Assembly: GCF_013694245.2 (NCBI RefSeq)
Contig: NZ_CP059322.2
Location: forward strand, 4,099,001-4,163,000
DNA: 64,000 nt
Direction: 5' to 3'
DNA from: Micromonospora ferruginea
Lineage (GTDB): Bacteria > Actinomycetota > Actinomycetes > Mycobacteriales > Micromonosporaceae
Shown here: positions 1-8,679 of the stretch, piece after piece
How the letters are laid out: every line of letters starts with the position of its first letter
How positions within the stretch are numbered: position 1 is the first letter of the stretch
Made by a program: the position numbers and the translations under genes
The notes under the pieces: model-generated
What the model saw: only the letters and a program-made list of their open reading frames with translations
Database searches by the model: none
What the model was told of the DNA's origin: nothing

Positions 1-683
1 TCGTTCCAGGTGGCCACGAACGTGAGCAGGCCGAGCACCGCGAGGGCCGGGCGGATCGCGGGGAGCACGATGGTGGCGTACACCCGCATGGTCGTGGCGC
101 CGTCGACCCGGGCCGACTCGATCAGCTCGTCCGGGACGGTGTTCACGATGAACTGCCGCATGTAGAACACGCCGAACGCGGTGACCAGGCCGGGCGCGAT
201 GACCGCGAGCAGGGTGCCGTTCCAGCCGAGCTTGCCCATCACGATGTAGAGCGCGACGATGCCGAGCTGGTTGGGCACGGTCAGCGTGAGCACCACGAAG
301 AGCATCAGCGCGTTGCTGCCCTTGAAGCGCAGCTTGGCGAACGCGAACCCGGCCAGCGAGCAGAAGAACAGCACCGAGGCGGTCACCACCGTCGAGACGA
401 TGACGCTGTTGACCAGCGAGGCGGCGAAGTAGACGTCCTGGAGGGAGAAGACCTCGTCGACGTTGGTGAGGAACCGGTCGCCGGGGATGATCGCCGGGGG
501 CAGCTTCGCCAGCGCCTCGTCGTTGCTGGTGGCGATGACGAACATCCAGTAGAGCGGGAACGCGGCGAACAGCATGCTGACCGCGAGCAGCAGGTAGGTC
601 CAGAGCCCGGCCGGGGTGTCCTGCGGCGCCCGGGCCATGTCGCGCCGCTTGCGCCGCGCCGGCGGCGATGCCAGGGCGGTCAT
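1..683 (-). CDS. Carbohydrate ABC transporter permease, MalG type (3' end outside window)
   Basis: Inner-membrane permease of a CUT1-type sugar importer. The start lies inside the window and the C-terminus runs off its left edge, so about 227 residues are visible. After a short basic cytoplasmic N-terminus there is a first membrane helix, then a periplasmic segment with the PAIIPGD-type element usual in MalG proteins, then further hydrophobic helices. The visible end carries the EAA loop (ESARVDGATTMRVYATIVLPAIRP type), which contacts the ATPase. The ATG overlaps the stop of the upstream permease by four bases (ATGA), so the two are translationally coupled. No ATPase gene is visible. Actinobacterial CUT1 systems often borrow a shared MsiK-type ATPase, so absence here is not surprising. 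The sugar is unknown. Confidence 0.93.
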   Translation of the reverse strand, partial: MTALASPPARRKRRDMARAPQDTPAGLWTYLLLAVSMLFAAFPLYWMFVIATSNDEALAKLPPAIIPGDRFLTNVDEVFSLQDVYFAASLVNSVIVSTVVTASVLFFCSLAGFAFAKLRFKGSNALMLFVVLTLTVPNQLGIVALYIVMGKLGWNGTLLAVIAPGLVTAFGVFYMRQFIVNTVPDELIESARVDGATTMRVYATIVLPAIRPALAVLGLLTFVATWN

Positions 684-1693
684 TTGCGTCCTCCGGAGAG
701 TCGGTTCGTCAGCAGGTAGTTGACCCCGGCGACGACCAGGATGATCAGGAAGAGCGCCCAGGACATCGCGGCGGCGTAGCCGAGGTTGAGGTCCTTCCAG
801 CCGACCTTGTAGATGAGCTGGGCGATGGTCTGCCACTCGCCGTTCGGCCCGCCGGTGGCGGCCTGGGCGTTCGGGTCGAAGAGCATCGGCTCGGTGAAGA
901 GCTGCAACCCGCCGATGGTGGAGAGGATGACGGTGAACACGACCACCGGCTGGATCATCGGCACGGTGATCCGCCAGAGCTGCTTCCACTGGCCGGCGCC
1001 GTCGATCGCGGCGGCCTCGTAGACGTCGCGCGGGATGGACTGCATGGCGGCCAGGTAGAGCAGCGCGTTGTAGCCGATCCACTTCCAGTTAACCATGGTG
1101 GCGATGGCGATCCAGGCGTGCATCTTGTCGGCCCGCCAGTCGATCGGGTCGTCGGCGCCGCCGATGCCGAGCAGCCCGAGCACCCAGTTGGCCATGCCGA
1201 AGTCGCGGGAGAAGAAGACGCTGAACACCATCGTGGAGGCGACGATCGGCGTCACGTACGGCAGCAGCACGCCGACCCGCCACCAGGTCTGCGCCCGCAG
1301 CCGCCGGTTGAGCAGCGACGCGACCAGCAGCGCGAGCAGCAGTTGCGGCACGGTGGAGAGCAGGAAGATGCCGAATGTGTTGTAGAGCGCGTTCCAGAAG
1401 TCCTCGTCGGCGACGAGCCGGCTGAAGTTCTCGAACCCCGCCCAGTAGGGCAGCGTCGGGTCGTCCAGCCGGTAGTTGCGCAGCGAGACCACCGCGTTGA
1501 ACAGCAGCGGGAAGAGCCCGAACACGAGGAAGAGCAGGAAGAACGGCGCGATCATGAGGTACGGCATGTAGCGCATGTCGAAGCGGTACAGCCGGTTGCG
1601 CCAGGTCAGCCTCCGGTCGTCGGCCCTCCGACGGCCGCGCTCCGGCGCGGGTCGGCGGCTCGGCGGCGCGGGCGCGGCACGGGTGCTGGACAT
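680..1693 (-). CDS. Carbohydrate ABC transporter permease, MalF type
   Basis: Second membrane subunit of the sugar importer, 337 residues. The ATG at 1693 is chosen because GGAGAG lies just upstream; an upstream in-frame start at 1765 would add 24 Pro/Arg-rich residues with no family support. A basic, Pro/Ala-rich N-terminus (about 1-45) is followed by six predicted helices. The EAA loop (YEAAAIDGAGQWKQLWRITVP) sits near residue 235. The stop overlaps the start of the MalG-type gene. Gene order is binding protein, MalF, MalG, as in most CUT1 operons, with an 82-base gap after the binding protein gene. Confidence 0.94.
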   Translation of the reverse strand: MSSTRAAPAPPSRRPAPERGRRRADDRRLTWRNRLYRFDMRYMPYLMIAPFFLLFLVFGLFPLLFNAVVSLRNYRLDDPTLPYWAGFENFSRLVADEDFWNALYNTFGIFLLSTVPQLLLALLVASLLNRRLRAQTWWRVGVLLPYVTPIVASTMVFSVFFSRDFGMANWVLGLLGIGGADDPIDWRADKMHAWIAIATMVNWKWIGYNALLYLAAMQSIPRDVYEAAAIDGAGQWKQLWRITVPMIQPVVVFTVILSTIGGLQLFTEPMLFDPNAQAATGGPNGEWQTIAQLIYKVGWKDLNLGYAAAMSWALFLIILVVAGVNYLLTNRLSGGRK

Positions 1694-1775
1694 CGGTTCT
1701 CTCCAGGGCCGAGGAGGGTGGACGGGTACGGCGGCGCCGGAGCGGGTCGGGTCCCGCTCCGGCACCTGTGGTGCG

Positions 1776-3059
1776 TCAGGACTTGGCGGCCTTGTCGGCC
1801 TCCTTGACCGCCTCGTTCCAGGCAGCGTCCGGCTTCAGCGACTTGTTCTCGACCCGCCGGATCACGTTCTCCACCGCGACCCGGGTCGGGCCGTTCTTCT
1901 TGCCCAGGTACTGCGGGGTGAGGCCCTGCGCCATCTTCGGGAAGATCTGGCCGACCGGGGCGTTGTTGAAGAACGGGTTCTTGAAGTCGGCGATGGCCGG
2001 GTCGGCGTAGAGCGCCGGCTGTGACGGCAGGTTGCCGACCTTCTTGAAGATCTCGATCTGCTGCTCCGGCGCGACCAGCCACTCCAGCAGCTTGTACGCC
2101 TCGTCGACGTTCTTGCCCTGCTTGGGGATGGTCAGGAACGAGCCGCCCCAGTTGCCGCCGCCGCCGGGCACCGCGGCGATGTCCCACTTGCCCTGGGTGC
2201 CGGGCGCGGTGTCCTTGATGTGGCCGAGCATCCAGGCCGGGCAGGCGAGCACCGCGAACGCGCCGCTGGTGAAGCCCTTGTCCCAGTCGGCCTGGAAGCT
2301 GACCAGGTTGGCGGAGAGCCCGGACTGGACGGCCTTGACGGTGTAGTCGAACGCGACCTTGGGGCCCTGCTCCATCTGGAGCTGCTCCTGGTCGTTGTAG
2401 AAGCCGACCTGCTGCTGGCCGAGGATCGGGTTGAACAGGTTGGTGCCGGCGTCGAGGAACTTCTTCTTGGTCTTGCCGGTGTACTGCTGGCCGACCTCCA
2501 GGAACTTGTCCCAGGTGGGCCAGAGCGCGGAGACCTGGTCGCGCTCGGTGGGCAGGCCGGCGGCCTTGAACAGGTCGGTGCGGTAGCACATGGCCAGGCC
2601 ACCGACGTCGGTGCCGAGGCCGATCTGCGTCTTGCCGTCGGCCGACAGCGACTGCTTCCACTTCCAGGGCAGGTACTTGCTCTCGTAGGAGCCGGCGCCC
2701 TTGTCGAGCAGGTTGACGAACTTGTCGGACTGGCTGCGGAACTGGACCATGAAGCCCTCGTCGATCGCCGCGATGTCCGGCGCGCCGTTGCCGGCGACGA
2801 GCTTCTTCTGCAGGTCCTCGTGCTGGGCGTTGTACTCGCCCGAGTTGAGCTGGATCTTGACGTTGGGGTGCTCGGCCTCGTACTTGGTCTTGAGGTCCTG
2901 CAGACCGAAGTCGCCCCAGAAATTGATCTTCAACGTGACCTGACCGCCGGCCGCGTCCGCGTCGTCGGTGGTGCTCCTGCCGCTACAGGCGGCGACCATG
3001 GCCAGGCTGACAGCACCGACGGCGGCCGTGCGCGCCCAGTGCGTCCAGGACCGTTTCAT
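1776..3059 (-). CDS. Extracellular sugar-binding lipoprotein of ABC importer
   Basis: Solute-binding protein of the importer, 427 residues. The start at 3059 follows GGAGGATGAC, a strong ribosome site; a longer in-frame reading to 4409 runs through the regulator on the other strand and is rejected. The N-terminus has two basic residues, a hydrophobic stretch and a lipobox ending VAAC, so the mature protein should be lipid-anchored at Cys25. The body resembles family 1 sugar-binding proteins: KINFWGDFGLQ near the start and a Trp/aromatic-rich C-terminal half. It is first in the operon with the two permeases. Palindromic boxes lie upstream, facing the LacI-type gene, which probably controls it. 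The ligand cannot be told from sequence; a cello- or other oligosaccharide is only a guess from operator style. Confidence 0.93.
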   Translation of the reverse strand: MKRSWTHWARTAAVGAVSLAMVAACSGRSTTDDADAAGGQVTLKINFWGDFGLQDLKTKYEAEHPNVKIQLNSGEYNAQHEDLQKKLVAGNGAPDIAAIDEGFMVQFRSQSDKFVNLLDKGAGSYESKYLPWKWKQSLSADGKTQIGLGTDVGGLAMCYRTDLFKAAGLPTERDQVSALWPTWDKFLEVGQQYTGKTKKKFLDAGTNLFNPILGQQQVGFYNDQEQLQMEQGPKVAFDYTVKAVQSGLSANLVSFQADWDKGFTSGAFAVLACPAWMLGHIKDTAPGTQGKWDIAAVPGGGGNWGGSFLTIPKQGKNVDEAYKLLEWLVAPEQQIEIFKKVGNLPSQPALYADPAIADFKNPFFNNAPVGQIFPKMAQGLTPQYLGKKNGPTRVAVENVIRRVENKSLKPDAAWNEAVKEADKAAKS

Positions 3060-3077
3060 GTCATCCTCCGCGCCGAA

Positions 3078-3091
3078 TGGGAACGCTCCCG
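3078..3091. promoter_or_regulatory. LacI-type operator candidate in the binding-protein leader
   Basis: The sequence TGGGAACGCTCCCG matches the actinobacterial CebR-type palindrome TGGGAGCGCTCCCA at 12 of 14 positions. It lies 19 bases upstream of the binding-protein ATG, where a bound LacI-family protein would block transcription. Which regulator binds it is inferred. Confidence 0.55.
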
Positions 3092-3108
3092 AGATCGAGA
3101 GACGTTGA

Positions 3109-3124
3109 CTGAACCGGATAAGTG
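3109..3124. repeat. CTGAACCG...AAGTG box, copy 1
   Basis: CTGAACCGGATAAGTG. A second copy at 3290-3305 is identical at 14 of 16 positions, and a related box (CTGAACCGGTTAAGCA) overlaps the regulator stop codon at 4448-4463. The core AACCGG is half of a CG-centred palindrome of the kind LacI-family proteins bind. Confidence 0.45.
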
Positions 3125-3151
3125 AGGCCACCGTACGGTCCGCCCCCAGCA

Positions 3152-3172
3152 CTGTCAACGGCCGGTTAACAG
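3152..3172. promoter_or_regulatory. Imperfect palindrome between importer and regulator
   Basis: CTGTCAAC and GTTAACAG form an inverted repeat (7 of 8 positions) around a five-base centre. It lies in the middle of the divergent intergenic region and could be an operator. No binding protein can be assigned. Confidence 0.35.
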
Positions 3173-3202
3173 CGAGGCCGTCCCGTAACCTTCGAACCTC
3201 TC

Positions 3203-3216
3203 TGGGAGCGCGACCA
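3203..3216. promoter_or_regulatory. Second LacI/CebR-type operator candidate
   Basis: TGGGAGCGCGACCA matches TGGGAGCGCTCCCA at 12 of 14 positions. It is 125 bases from the first such box, so one regulator could contact both and loop the DNA. A weaker related element, TGGAGCGCTTTCC, lies at 3224-3236. Confidence 0.45.
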
Positions 3217-3289
3217 TGCGTGGTGGAGCGCTTTCCGGAGCAGAATTGAGAGCGGCCGGGTGCTGGACAGGAGCCGCACGAGCCGTACG

Positions 3290-3323
3290 CTGAACCGCAC
3301 AAGTGGCGAACTGTGCGGTTCAG
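3290..3323. promoter_or_regulatory. Perfect 12-bp inverted repeat upstream of the LacI-type gene
   Basis: CTGAACCGCACA at 3290-3301 and its exact complement at 3312-3323 flank a ten-base centre. The left arm is also a copy of the CTGAACCG box. It ends about 108 bases before the regulator start. It could be an autoregulatory operator or an RNA hairpin in the regulator leader; there is no T-tract, so a simple terminator is less likely. Confidence 0.45.
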
Positions 3324-3431
3324 TTCCGCCCGCCCCGCCGCGCCCACCGGGAGCGGGGGCGGGTGCAGTAGCGTCACTCCCGCCCGTCGAGAAGCGCCCG
3401 CGAGGGCCGGACACAGGGGAGGAACGCTTCG

Positions 3432-4451
3432 GTGAAGCGGCCGACCATCGCCGACGTCGCCCGGCGCGCCGGAGTCTCCAAGGGCGCGGTGTCCTACGCG
3501 CTGAACGGGCAACCCGGCGTCTCCGAGGCGACCCGCCAACGCATCCTGGCGATCGCCGCCGAGATCGGGTTCAGTCCGAGCAGCGCCGCCCGGGCGCTCT
3601 CCGGCGCCACCGCCAAGGCGGTCGGGCTCGCGCTGTGCCGGCCCGCCCGGATACTCGGCATCGAGCCGTTCTTCATGGAGCTGATCAGCGGCGTCGAGTC
3701 GGAGCTGTCCGCCCGCTCGTACGCGCTGACCCTCCAGGTGGTCACCGACCAGGAGGCGGAGATCGCGGTCTACCGCCGGTGGTGGGCCGAGCGGCGGGTG
3801 GACGGCGTCTTCGTCTGCGACCTGCGCACCGACGACCGGCGGGTGCCCGCGCTGGAGGAACTCCAACTGCCGGCGGTGGTCATCGGCGGCCCCGGGCACA
3901 CCGGCGCCCTGGCCAGCGTCTGGTCCGACGACGCGGCGGCCCTGGTCGAGACGGTGGAGTACCTGGTCGCGCTCGGGCACCGGCGGATCGCCCGGGTCGG
4001 CGGCCTGCCCTCGCTGCTGCACACCGAGATCCGCACCGACGCGTTCACCGACGTGTGCCGGCGGCTCGGGCTGGACGAGGCGAGCACGGTCTGGTCCGAC
4101 TACACCGGCGAGGAGGGGGCGCGCGCCACCCGCCGGCTGCTCAGCTCCGCGAAGCGCCCCACCGCGGTGATCTACGACAACGACGTGATGGCGATCGCCG
4201 GCCTTTCCGTGGCCCAGGAGATGGGGCTCGCCGTGCCCGGCGACCTGTCCATCGTGGCCTGGGACGACTCGCCGCTCTGCCAGCTCGTGCACCCGCCGCT
4301 GACCGCGCTGGGCCGGGACATCCCGGCGTACGGCGCGCACGCCGCCCGCCAGCTCCTCGCCGTGATAGCCGGCGAGGCGGTGACCGGCGTGCAGGACGAG
4401 ACCGCCCACCTCACGCCGCGCGGCAGCACCGCACCGCCCCGCGTCAACTGA
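3432..4451 (+). CDS. LacI-family transcriptional regulator
   Basis: DNA-binding repressor of 339 residues. The first about 55 residues form the LacI helix-turn-helix and hinge: TIADVARRAGVSKGAVSYAL is the recognition unit, followed by an ILAIAAEIGFSPSSAARALS-type hinge. The rest is a periplasmic-binding-like effector domain, with WDDSPLCQLVHPPLTAL near residue 275 as in sugar-responsive members. The GTG start at 3432 is preceded by GGGGAGG. It is divergent from the sugar importer, which it most likely regulates through the boxes at 3078-3323. The stop codon lies within a CTGAACCGGTTAAG box, 18 bases from the convergent EAL gene. Confidence 0.95.
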   Translation: MKRPTIADVARRAGVSKGAVSYALNGQPGVSEATRQRILAIAAEIGFSPSSAARALSGATAKAVGLALCRPARILGIEPFFMELISGVESELSARSYALTLQVVTDQEAEIAVYRRWWAERRVDGVFVCDLRTDDRRVPALEELQLPAVVIGGPGHTGALASVWSDDAAALVETVEYLVALGHRRIARVGGLPSLLHTEIRTDAFTDVCRRLGLDEASTVWSDYTGEEGARATRRLLSSAKRPTAVIYDNDVMAIAGLSVAQEMGLAVPGDLSIVAWDDSPLCQLVHPPLTALGRDIPAYGAHAARQLLAVIAGEAVTGVQDETAHLTPRGSTAPPRVN

Positions 4452-4469
4452 ACCGGTTAAGCAGCCCGC

Positions 4470-6926
4470 TCACCGGGACGCCGAGGGAAACTCCTCGAAC
4501 CACGCCTCGACCCGCTCCGCGGTCGCCGGCCGGGCCAACGCGAAGCCCTGCCCGTACCGGCAGCCGGCCCGCCGCGCCCCGGCCACCTGACCGTCCGACT
4601 CCAGCCCCTCCACCACCACCTCGACGCCCAGCCGGTCACCCAGGTTCGCCACCACGTCGATCAGCGGGCGCTGCCCGTCGGCACCCGGCGCGACCAGGTG
4701 CGGGCCGACCTTGAGCAGGTCGATCGGCAACCGGCGGAGCTGGGCCAGCGACGCGTGCTCGGCCCGGAAGTCGTCCAGCGCGGTGCGGACGCCGAGCGAC
4801 CGCAGCCCGGCGAGCCGGGCCACCACGGTGGACAACTCCGCCCCCACCGCCGGCTCCGCCACCTCCACCACCAGCCGCTCCGGCGGCACGTCGTACGCCG
4901 CCAGCGCGGTCGCGGTCCGCGCCACGAAGTCCTTCGCGGCCAGCTCGCGCGGGGTGACGTTGACCGCCATCCACAACTCCCGACCCCCCTCCGACCAGGC
5001 GGCGAGCTGCCGACACGCCCGGTCCACCACCCACCACCCCACCTCGCCCAGCAGGTCGAGGTCGGTCGCCACCGGCAACAGCTCCGCCGGCAGCACCGTG
5101 CCCAGCACCGGGCTGCGCCAGCGCAACAGCGCCTCGGTGCCCGCCGGCATCCGGTCGGCCAACGCCACCACCGGCTGGTAGACCAGGTCCAGCTCGCCCC
5201 GGGCCACCGCGCCGGGCAGCTCCCGCTCCAGGTCGAGCCGGCGGACCAGTTGCTCCTCCAGGTAGGCGTCGTACCACTCGACCCGGTCCCGGCCGAGCTG
5301 CACCGCCCGCCGCCGGGCCAGGTCGGCCTGGCGCAACACGTCCTCCGGGTCCCCGCCGGTGGTCTCGGCCAGCCCGATGCTCGCCCGGACCCGGGCCACG
5401 CCGACCGGCCGGGGATACGGCTCGGCGAGCGCCGACAGCAGCCGGATGCCCAGCGCGTACGCGGGCACCGGACCGAGGTCGGTGAGCACGGCGTACCCGG
5501 TGTCGCCGATCCGGGCGACCAGGTCGTGCGGACCGCACCCGGCGCGCAGCCGCCGGCCGACCTCGGTGAGCACCGGCCCGTCCGGCGCCGCCGCGTCGTC
5601 GCCGTGCAGGTCCACCACGAGCAGCGCGCCGCCTTTGCGCGTCGGCAGGGCCCGGACCAGCTCGGCCCGGGTCAGCGGCGCCGGCTCACCGGCGGGGCCA
5701 CCGCCGACGAGACGCCGCAGCGACGCCTCACGGGCGACCAGCCGCTCGACCCGGCGACGCTGGTCGGCGGCGGCGAGCAGCTCACCCACCATGATCGGCG
5801 GGATGACGGACAACCCGAGCGCCATCGCCGCGGGGGTGAACTCCCCCGCCGCACCCAGATGCACGCCGGCGGCCACGGCGGCGATACCGGCGGGCGCGGT
5901 GAGGCGCGGCCAGGCGGCCGGCGCGGCGCCGCGGTGCGGTCGCTCCCCGGCCGACACGCGTCGCGCACCGGCCGCGGTGAGCAGCGCGCCCGCGAACACC
6001 GGCGGCGCGACGGCCGACAGCGCCCGGTCCGGCGCGTGGTACGCCAGCAGCACCACGAGCAACGCCAACCCGGCCAGCGTGAGGCCGGCCCCGGCGTGAC
6101 AGCGCGCGGCGCCCGGCCGGCGGTGACGCTCGGCGAGCGCCGCCATCGTGAGCACGGCCAGCGTCGCCGCCCCGCCCACGGTGGCGGCCAACGCGGCCGG
6201 CGGCAACGGACCGACCGGCAGCAGCATCCAGCCGGCGAAGACCAGGCTGACACCGAGGGCGAGCACGTCGACGGTACGGCGCAGCCGCTCCCGACCGGGC
6301 AGCCGGGACCGACCGGGCAGCCGGAGCAGGGCCGCGACGTGCAGTGACGCGGCCAGGCCGAGCCCGGCCAGCGCGATCGGCAGCCGGTGCGCCGGATCGC
6401 TCAGCGGCAGCACCGCGACGGTGAGCCCGGCGACCAGGACGGCGGCGTCGAGGATCGCGGCGACCCGGCGGGACAGCGCGACCCGGCGAGCCTGCCGGCC
6501 GGTGGTGCGACTCTCCGGGGGACGGCTCTCCGCCGCAGGGCTTTCCGGGGCGCGGTTCTGCGGGGCACGGCCGTCCAACGCGTGGCTCTCCGGAGCCGGA
6601 GGCGCGTGGGGTTTCGGGCGTCTCGACGGCGGGTGCGGCATCGTGCGCTCCGGAGCCGGGGCGACGCGCGTCGTGGGGGACGGCGCGGGGCGCTCCGGCG
6701 TCGGCGTGGCGGGCGGGGTCGGGGACGGCGCGGGTGGGACGCCGGCCAGCCAGGCGAGCCGGACGCAGGCGAGGGCGCAGCCTCCGGCGACGGCGAGTGC
6801 CGCGGCGGCGGGGCCGGGCACGATGCCGGCGACGCCGGTCAGCAGGAAGAGCGCGCCGACGAGCGTGACGGCGAGGTCGGGCGGTGCGAGCCACCGGCGG
6901 GGACCGGCGGGAGGGGTGACGGGCAC
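4470..6926 (-). CDS. Membrane EAL-domain protein with degenerate GGDEF domain
   Basis: Likely cyclic-di-GMP phosphodiesterase. A Pro-rich cytoplasmic segment (roughly residues 60-125) lies between N-terminal hydrophobic helices and a block of about eight further helices up to roughly residue 395. A GGDEF fold follows, but its signature reads GDTGY, so cyclase activity is not expected. The C-terminal EAL domain keeps EALLRW, the Asn of VNVTP, the Glu residues of VEVAE, the DDF pair, the Lys of LLKVG, VVVEGLE and GQGF, so hydrolysis looks possible. The start is uncertain: GTG at 6926 has AAGGCGA upstream, while an in-frame TTG at 6974 would add 16 residues. It converges on the LacI-type gene. 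Confidence 0.88.
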   Translation of the reverse strand: MPVTPPAGPRRWLAPPDLAVTLVGALFLLTGVAGIVPGPAAAALAVAGGCALACVRLAWLAGVPPAPSPTPPATPTPERPAPSPTTRVAPAPERTMPHPPSRRPKPHAPPAPESHALDGRAPQNRAPESPAAESRPPESRTTGRQARRVALSRRVAAILDAAVLVAGLTVAVLPLSDPAHRLPIALAGLGLAASLHVAALLRLPGRSRLPGRERLRRTVDVLALGVSLVFAGWMLLPVGPLPPAALAATVGGAATLAVLTMAALAERHRRPGAARCHAGAGLTLAGLALLVVLLAYHAPDRALSAVAPPVFAGALLTAAGARRVSAGERPHRGAAPAAWPRLTAPAGIAAVAAGVHLGAAGEFTPAAMALGLSVIPPIMVGELLAAADQRRRVERLVAREASLRRLVGGGPAGEPAPLTRAELVRALPTRKGGALLVVDLHGDDAAAPDGPVLTEVGRRLRAGCGPHDLVARIGDTGYAVLTDLGPVPAYALGIRLLSALAEPYPRPVGVARVRASIGLAETTGGDPEDVLRQADLARRRAVQLGRDRVEWYDAYLEEQLVRRLDLERELPGAVARGELDLVYQPVVALADRMPAGTEALLRWRSPVLGTVLPAELLPVATDLDLLGEVGWWVVDRACRQLAAWSEGGRELWMAVNVTPRELAAKDFVARTATALAAYDVPPERLVVEVAEPAVGAELSTVVARLAGLRSLGVRTALDDFRAEHASLAQLRRLPIDLLKVGPHLVAPGADGQRPLIDVVANLGDRLGVEVVVEGLESDGQVAGARRAGCRYGQGFALARPATAERVEAWFEEFPSASR

Positions 6927-7091
6927 GGCGGTCGCCTTCGTGAGGGGGCACGGGGCGGTGCGGTTGCGGCGCAAGGTCGACGGGGCGTCACGGCCGCATC
7001 GGCGGGGATCGCTGCGGCCATGCCCAAGAACGATCCCGGAAGCAACCGGTTACGCGACACGACTAGTGACGTGCGTCACAGCCCAGAAGGA

Positions 7092-7131
7092 GGGGGCCCT
7101 TGTTAACGCGTTCGGTAGAGGAAGGGCCCCC
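7092..7131. repeat. GC hairpin repeat, copy A
   Basis: A perfect 10-bp stem, GGGGGCCCTT at 7092-7101 with its complement at 7122-7131, encloses a 20-base loop containing GTTAACGCGTTCGGTAGAG. The same loop sequence and GC arms recur at 16299-16338 and 46572-46650. It lies in the 288-base gap between the divergent EAL and PH-like genes, where it could act as a terminator-like or REP-like element. Nothing else was recognised in that gap. Confidence 0.7.
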
Positions 7132-7214
7132 GCCTAACACTTTCGGCCGTCGGCGCGGAACCGGCACGGTCGCCCGGAGGGGAGGGTGAGCTGGTCGGAT
7201 GCGATCATTCGAGG

Positions 7215-7619
7215 GTGAGCCGTGCCGACACCGTCCGTTTCCGCCACAACCAGGCCATCCTGGCCGCCGCGATCGTCGCCTTCATCGGCGCCCTGCCGCT
7301 GGCCACCGCCCGCTGGTGGCTTCTCTGGGTGCTGCTGGTCCCGCTCGCGATCGGGCTGTGGGCGTGGCGGGCCGGCACCGACGCCGACCCCCGGGAGCTG
7401 CGGCTGCGGGCCCTCGTCGGGCAGCGGCGGGTGCCCTGGGCGCGGGTGGTCGAGCTGGCCGGCGACCCGCGCGGCCGGGCGGTCGCCCGACTGGACGACG
7501 GTCAGGTGCTGGTGCTGCCGGCGGTACGCGCCACCGACCTGCCCCGGCTGGTCTCCGCCACCGGGCAGGAACTGCCCGAGGAGGCGACCACGCCGGGTCG
7601 GTCCGACAACGGTCAGTAG
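7215..7619 (+). CDS. Small PH-like membrane protein
   Basis: 134 residues. Two adjoining hydrophobic helices (about 13-52) are followed by a compact domain beginning LRLRALVGQRRVPWARV, typical of the bacterial PH-like domains in short actinobacterial membrane proteins. The C-terminal about 20 residues are polar and probably disordered. The function of this class is unknown; a membrane scaffold or lipid-binding role is possible. GTG start at 7215. It converges on the dehydrogenase gene, and the two coding ends overlap by seven bases. Confidence 0.8.
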   Translation: MSRADTVRFRHNQAILAAAIVAFIGALPLATARWWLLWVLLVPLAIGLWAWRAGTDADPRELRLRALVGQRRVPWARVVELAGDPRGRAVARLDDGQVLVLPAVRATDLPRLVSATGQELPEEATTPGRSDNGQ

Positions 7620-8539
7620 CCGTCCGTCACCCGGTTCGCCAGTTCCTCGCCGGCCACGAAGCGGCGTAGCTGCTCGGCCACCAGCCGGTACGCGCGCGGC
7701 AGCAGGCCACGCACCGAGCCGGCGACGTGCGGGGTGAGCAGCACGTTCGGCAGCTCCCACAGGGGATGGTCGGCCGGCAGCGGCTCCGGGTCGGTGACGT
7801 CCAGCGCGGCGCGCAGCCGCCCGGACGCCAACTCGGCGACCAGCGCCTCGGTGCGGGCGACCGGACCCCGTGCGGCGTTCACCAGCAGCGACCCGTCCGG
7901 CATCGCGGCGAGGAAACGCTCGTCGACCAGCCCCCGGGTCTGCTCGGTCAGCGGCACCAGCAGCACCACCACGTCGGCGTCGGGCAGCAGCGCCGGCAGC
8001 TCCGCCACACCGTGCACGCCCTCGTCCGGGCGCGGGGTGCGGGCGACCAGGGTGAAGCTCACCTCGAACGGGGCGAGCCGGGCGCGTACCGCCGCGCCGA
8101 TCGAGCCGGCACCGACGATCAGCACCCGCTTGCCGGCCAGCTCGTCGGTCGGCGCCACCTCGTCGTAGGCCCACTCGCGGCGGGCCTGGGCGCGGGCCAG
8201 CGGCGCGAAGCCGCGCACCGCGGACAGGATCGCGGCGACCACCCACTCCGCGGTGGCCGAGTCGTGCACGCCCCGCGCGTCGCAGAGCGTCACACCCGCC
8301 GGCACCCGCCCCACCCACGCGTCCGCGCCGGCGGAGAGGAGCTGCACCACCTCGACGTCCGGCAGCTCGGTCAGGAGCCCGCCGGCGTCCGGGCCGGACA
8401 GGAACGGGGGCACCCAGAACCGCACCCCGGCCGGGGAGGACGGGAGCCGGGCCGGGTCCTCCAGCAGCTCCACGGTGACGTCGGGGGGCAGCTCGCCGAG
8501 CAGCCGGCGGCCGGCGGGGTGCGGGATCCATGCCTTCAC
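7613..8539 (-). CDS. D-isomer-specific 2-hydroxyacid dehydrogenase
   Basis: NAD(P)-dependent oxidoreductase of about 308 residues, reducing 2-keto acids or oxidising D-2-hydroxy acids in the cytoplasm. The nucleotide-binding Rossmann domain carries VLIVGAGSIGAAV. The catalytic set is visible: Arg in NAARGPV, the acidic residue of DVTDPEPLP and His in LTPHVAG. The GTG at 8539 gives the usual family length; an in-frame start at 8614 would add 25 Arg-rich residues. The substrate is unknown. Divergent from the SpoIIE-type phosphatase gene. Confidence 0.92.
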   Translation of the reverse strand: MKAWIPHPAGRRLLGELPPDVTVELLEDPARLPSSPAGVRFWVPPFLSGPDAGGLLTELPDVEVVQLLSAGADAWVGRVPAGVTLCDARGVHDSATAEWVVAAILSAVRGFAPLARAQARREWAYDEVAPTDELAGKRVLIVGAGSIGAAVRARLAPFEVSFTLVARTPRPDEGVHGVAELPALLPDADVVVLLVPLTEQTRGLVDERFLAAMPDGSLLVNAARGPVARTEALVAELASGRLRAALDVTDPEPLPADHPLWELPNVLLTPHVAGSVRGLLPRAYRLVAEQLRRFVAGEELANRVTDGY

Positions 8540-8679
8540 GACCGCCGACGATATCCGTACCCGCAGGTCGACGCGGCGTTGGCCGTGACGAACGCCCCGC
8601 CGCGGGTCGGACACACGTGCGACAGGGTTTAATCGGGGGCGGGGCGCCGGCCGGCGGCCCGTGCGGAGGACAGGTGGCG

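Noticed and set aside
668..1807. 379-residue ORF opposite the MalF-type gene
   Set aside because: GC-bias shadow frame rich in Arg, Glu, Gly and Asp with no family pattern; the minus-strand permease is clear.
1776..4409. 877-residue reading across the binding protein and the region opposite the LacI-type gene
   Set aside because: The first part is Arg/Gly/His-rich antisense sequence; the real start is at 3059 with a ribosome site and signal peptide.
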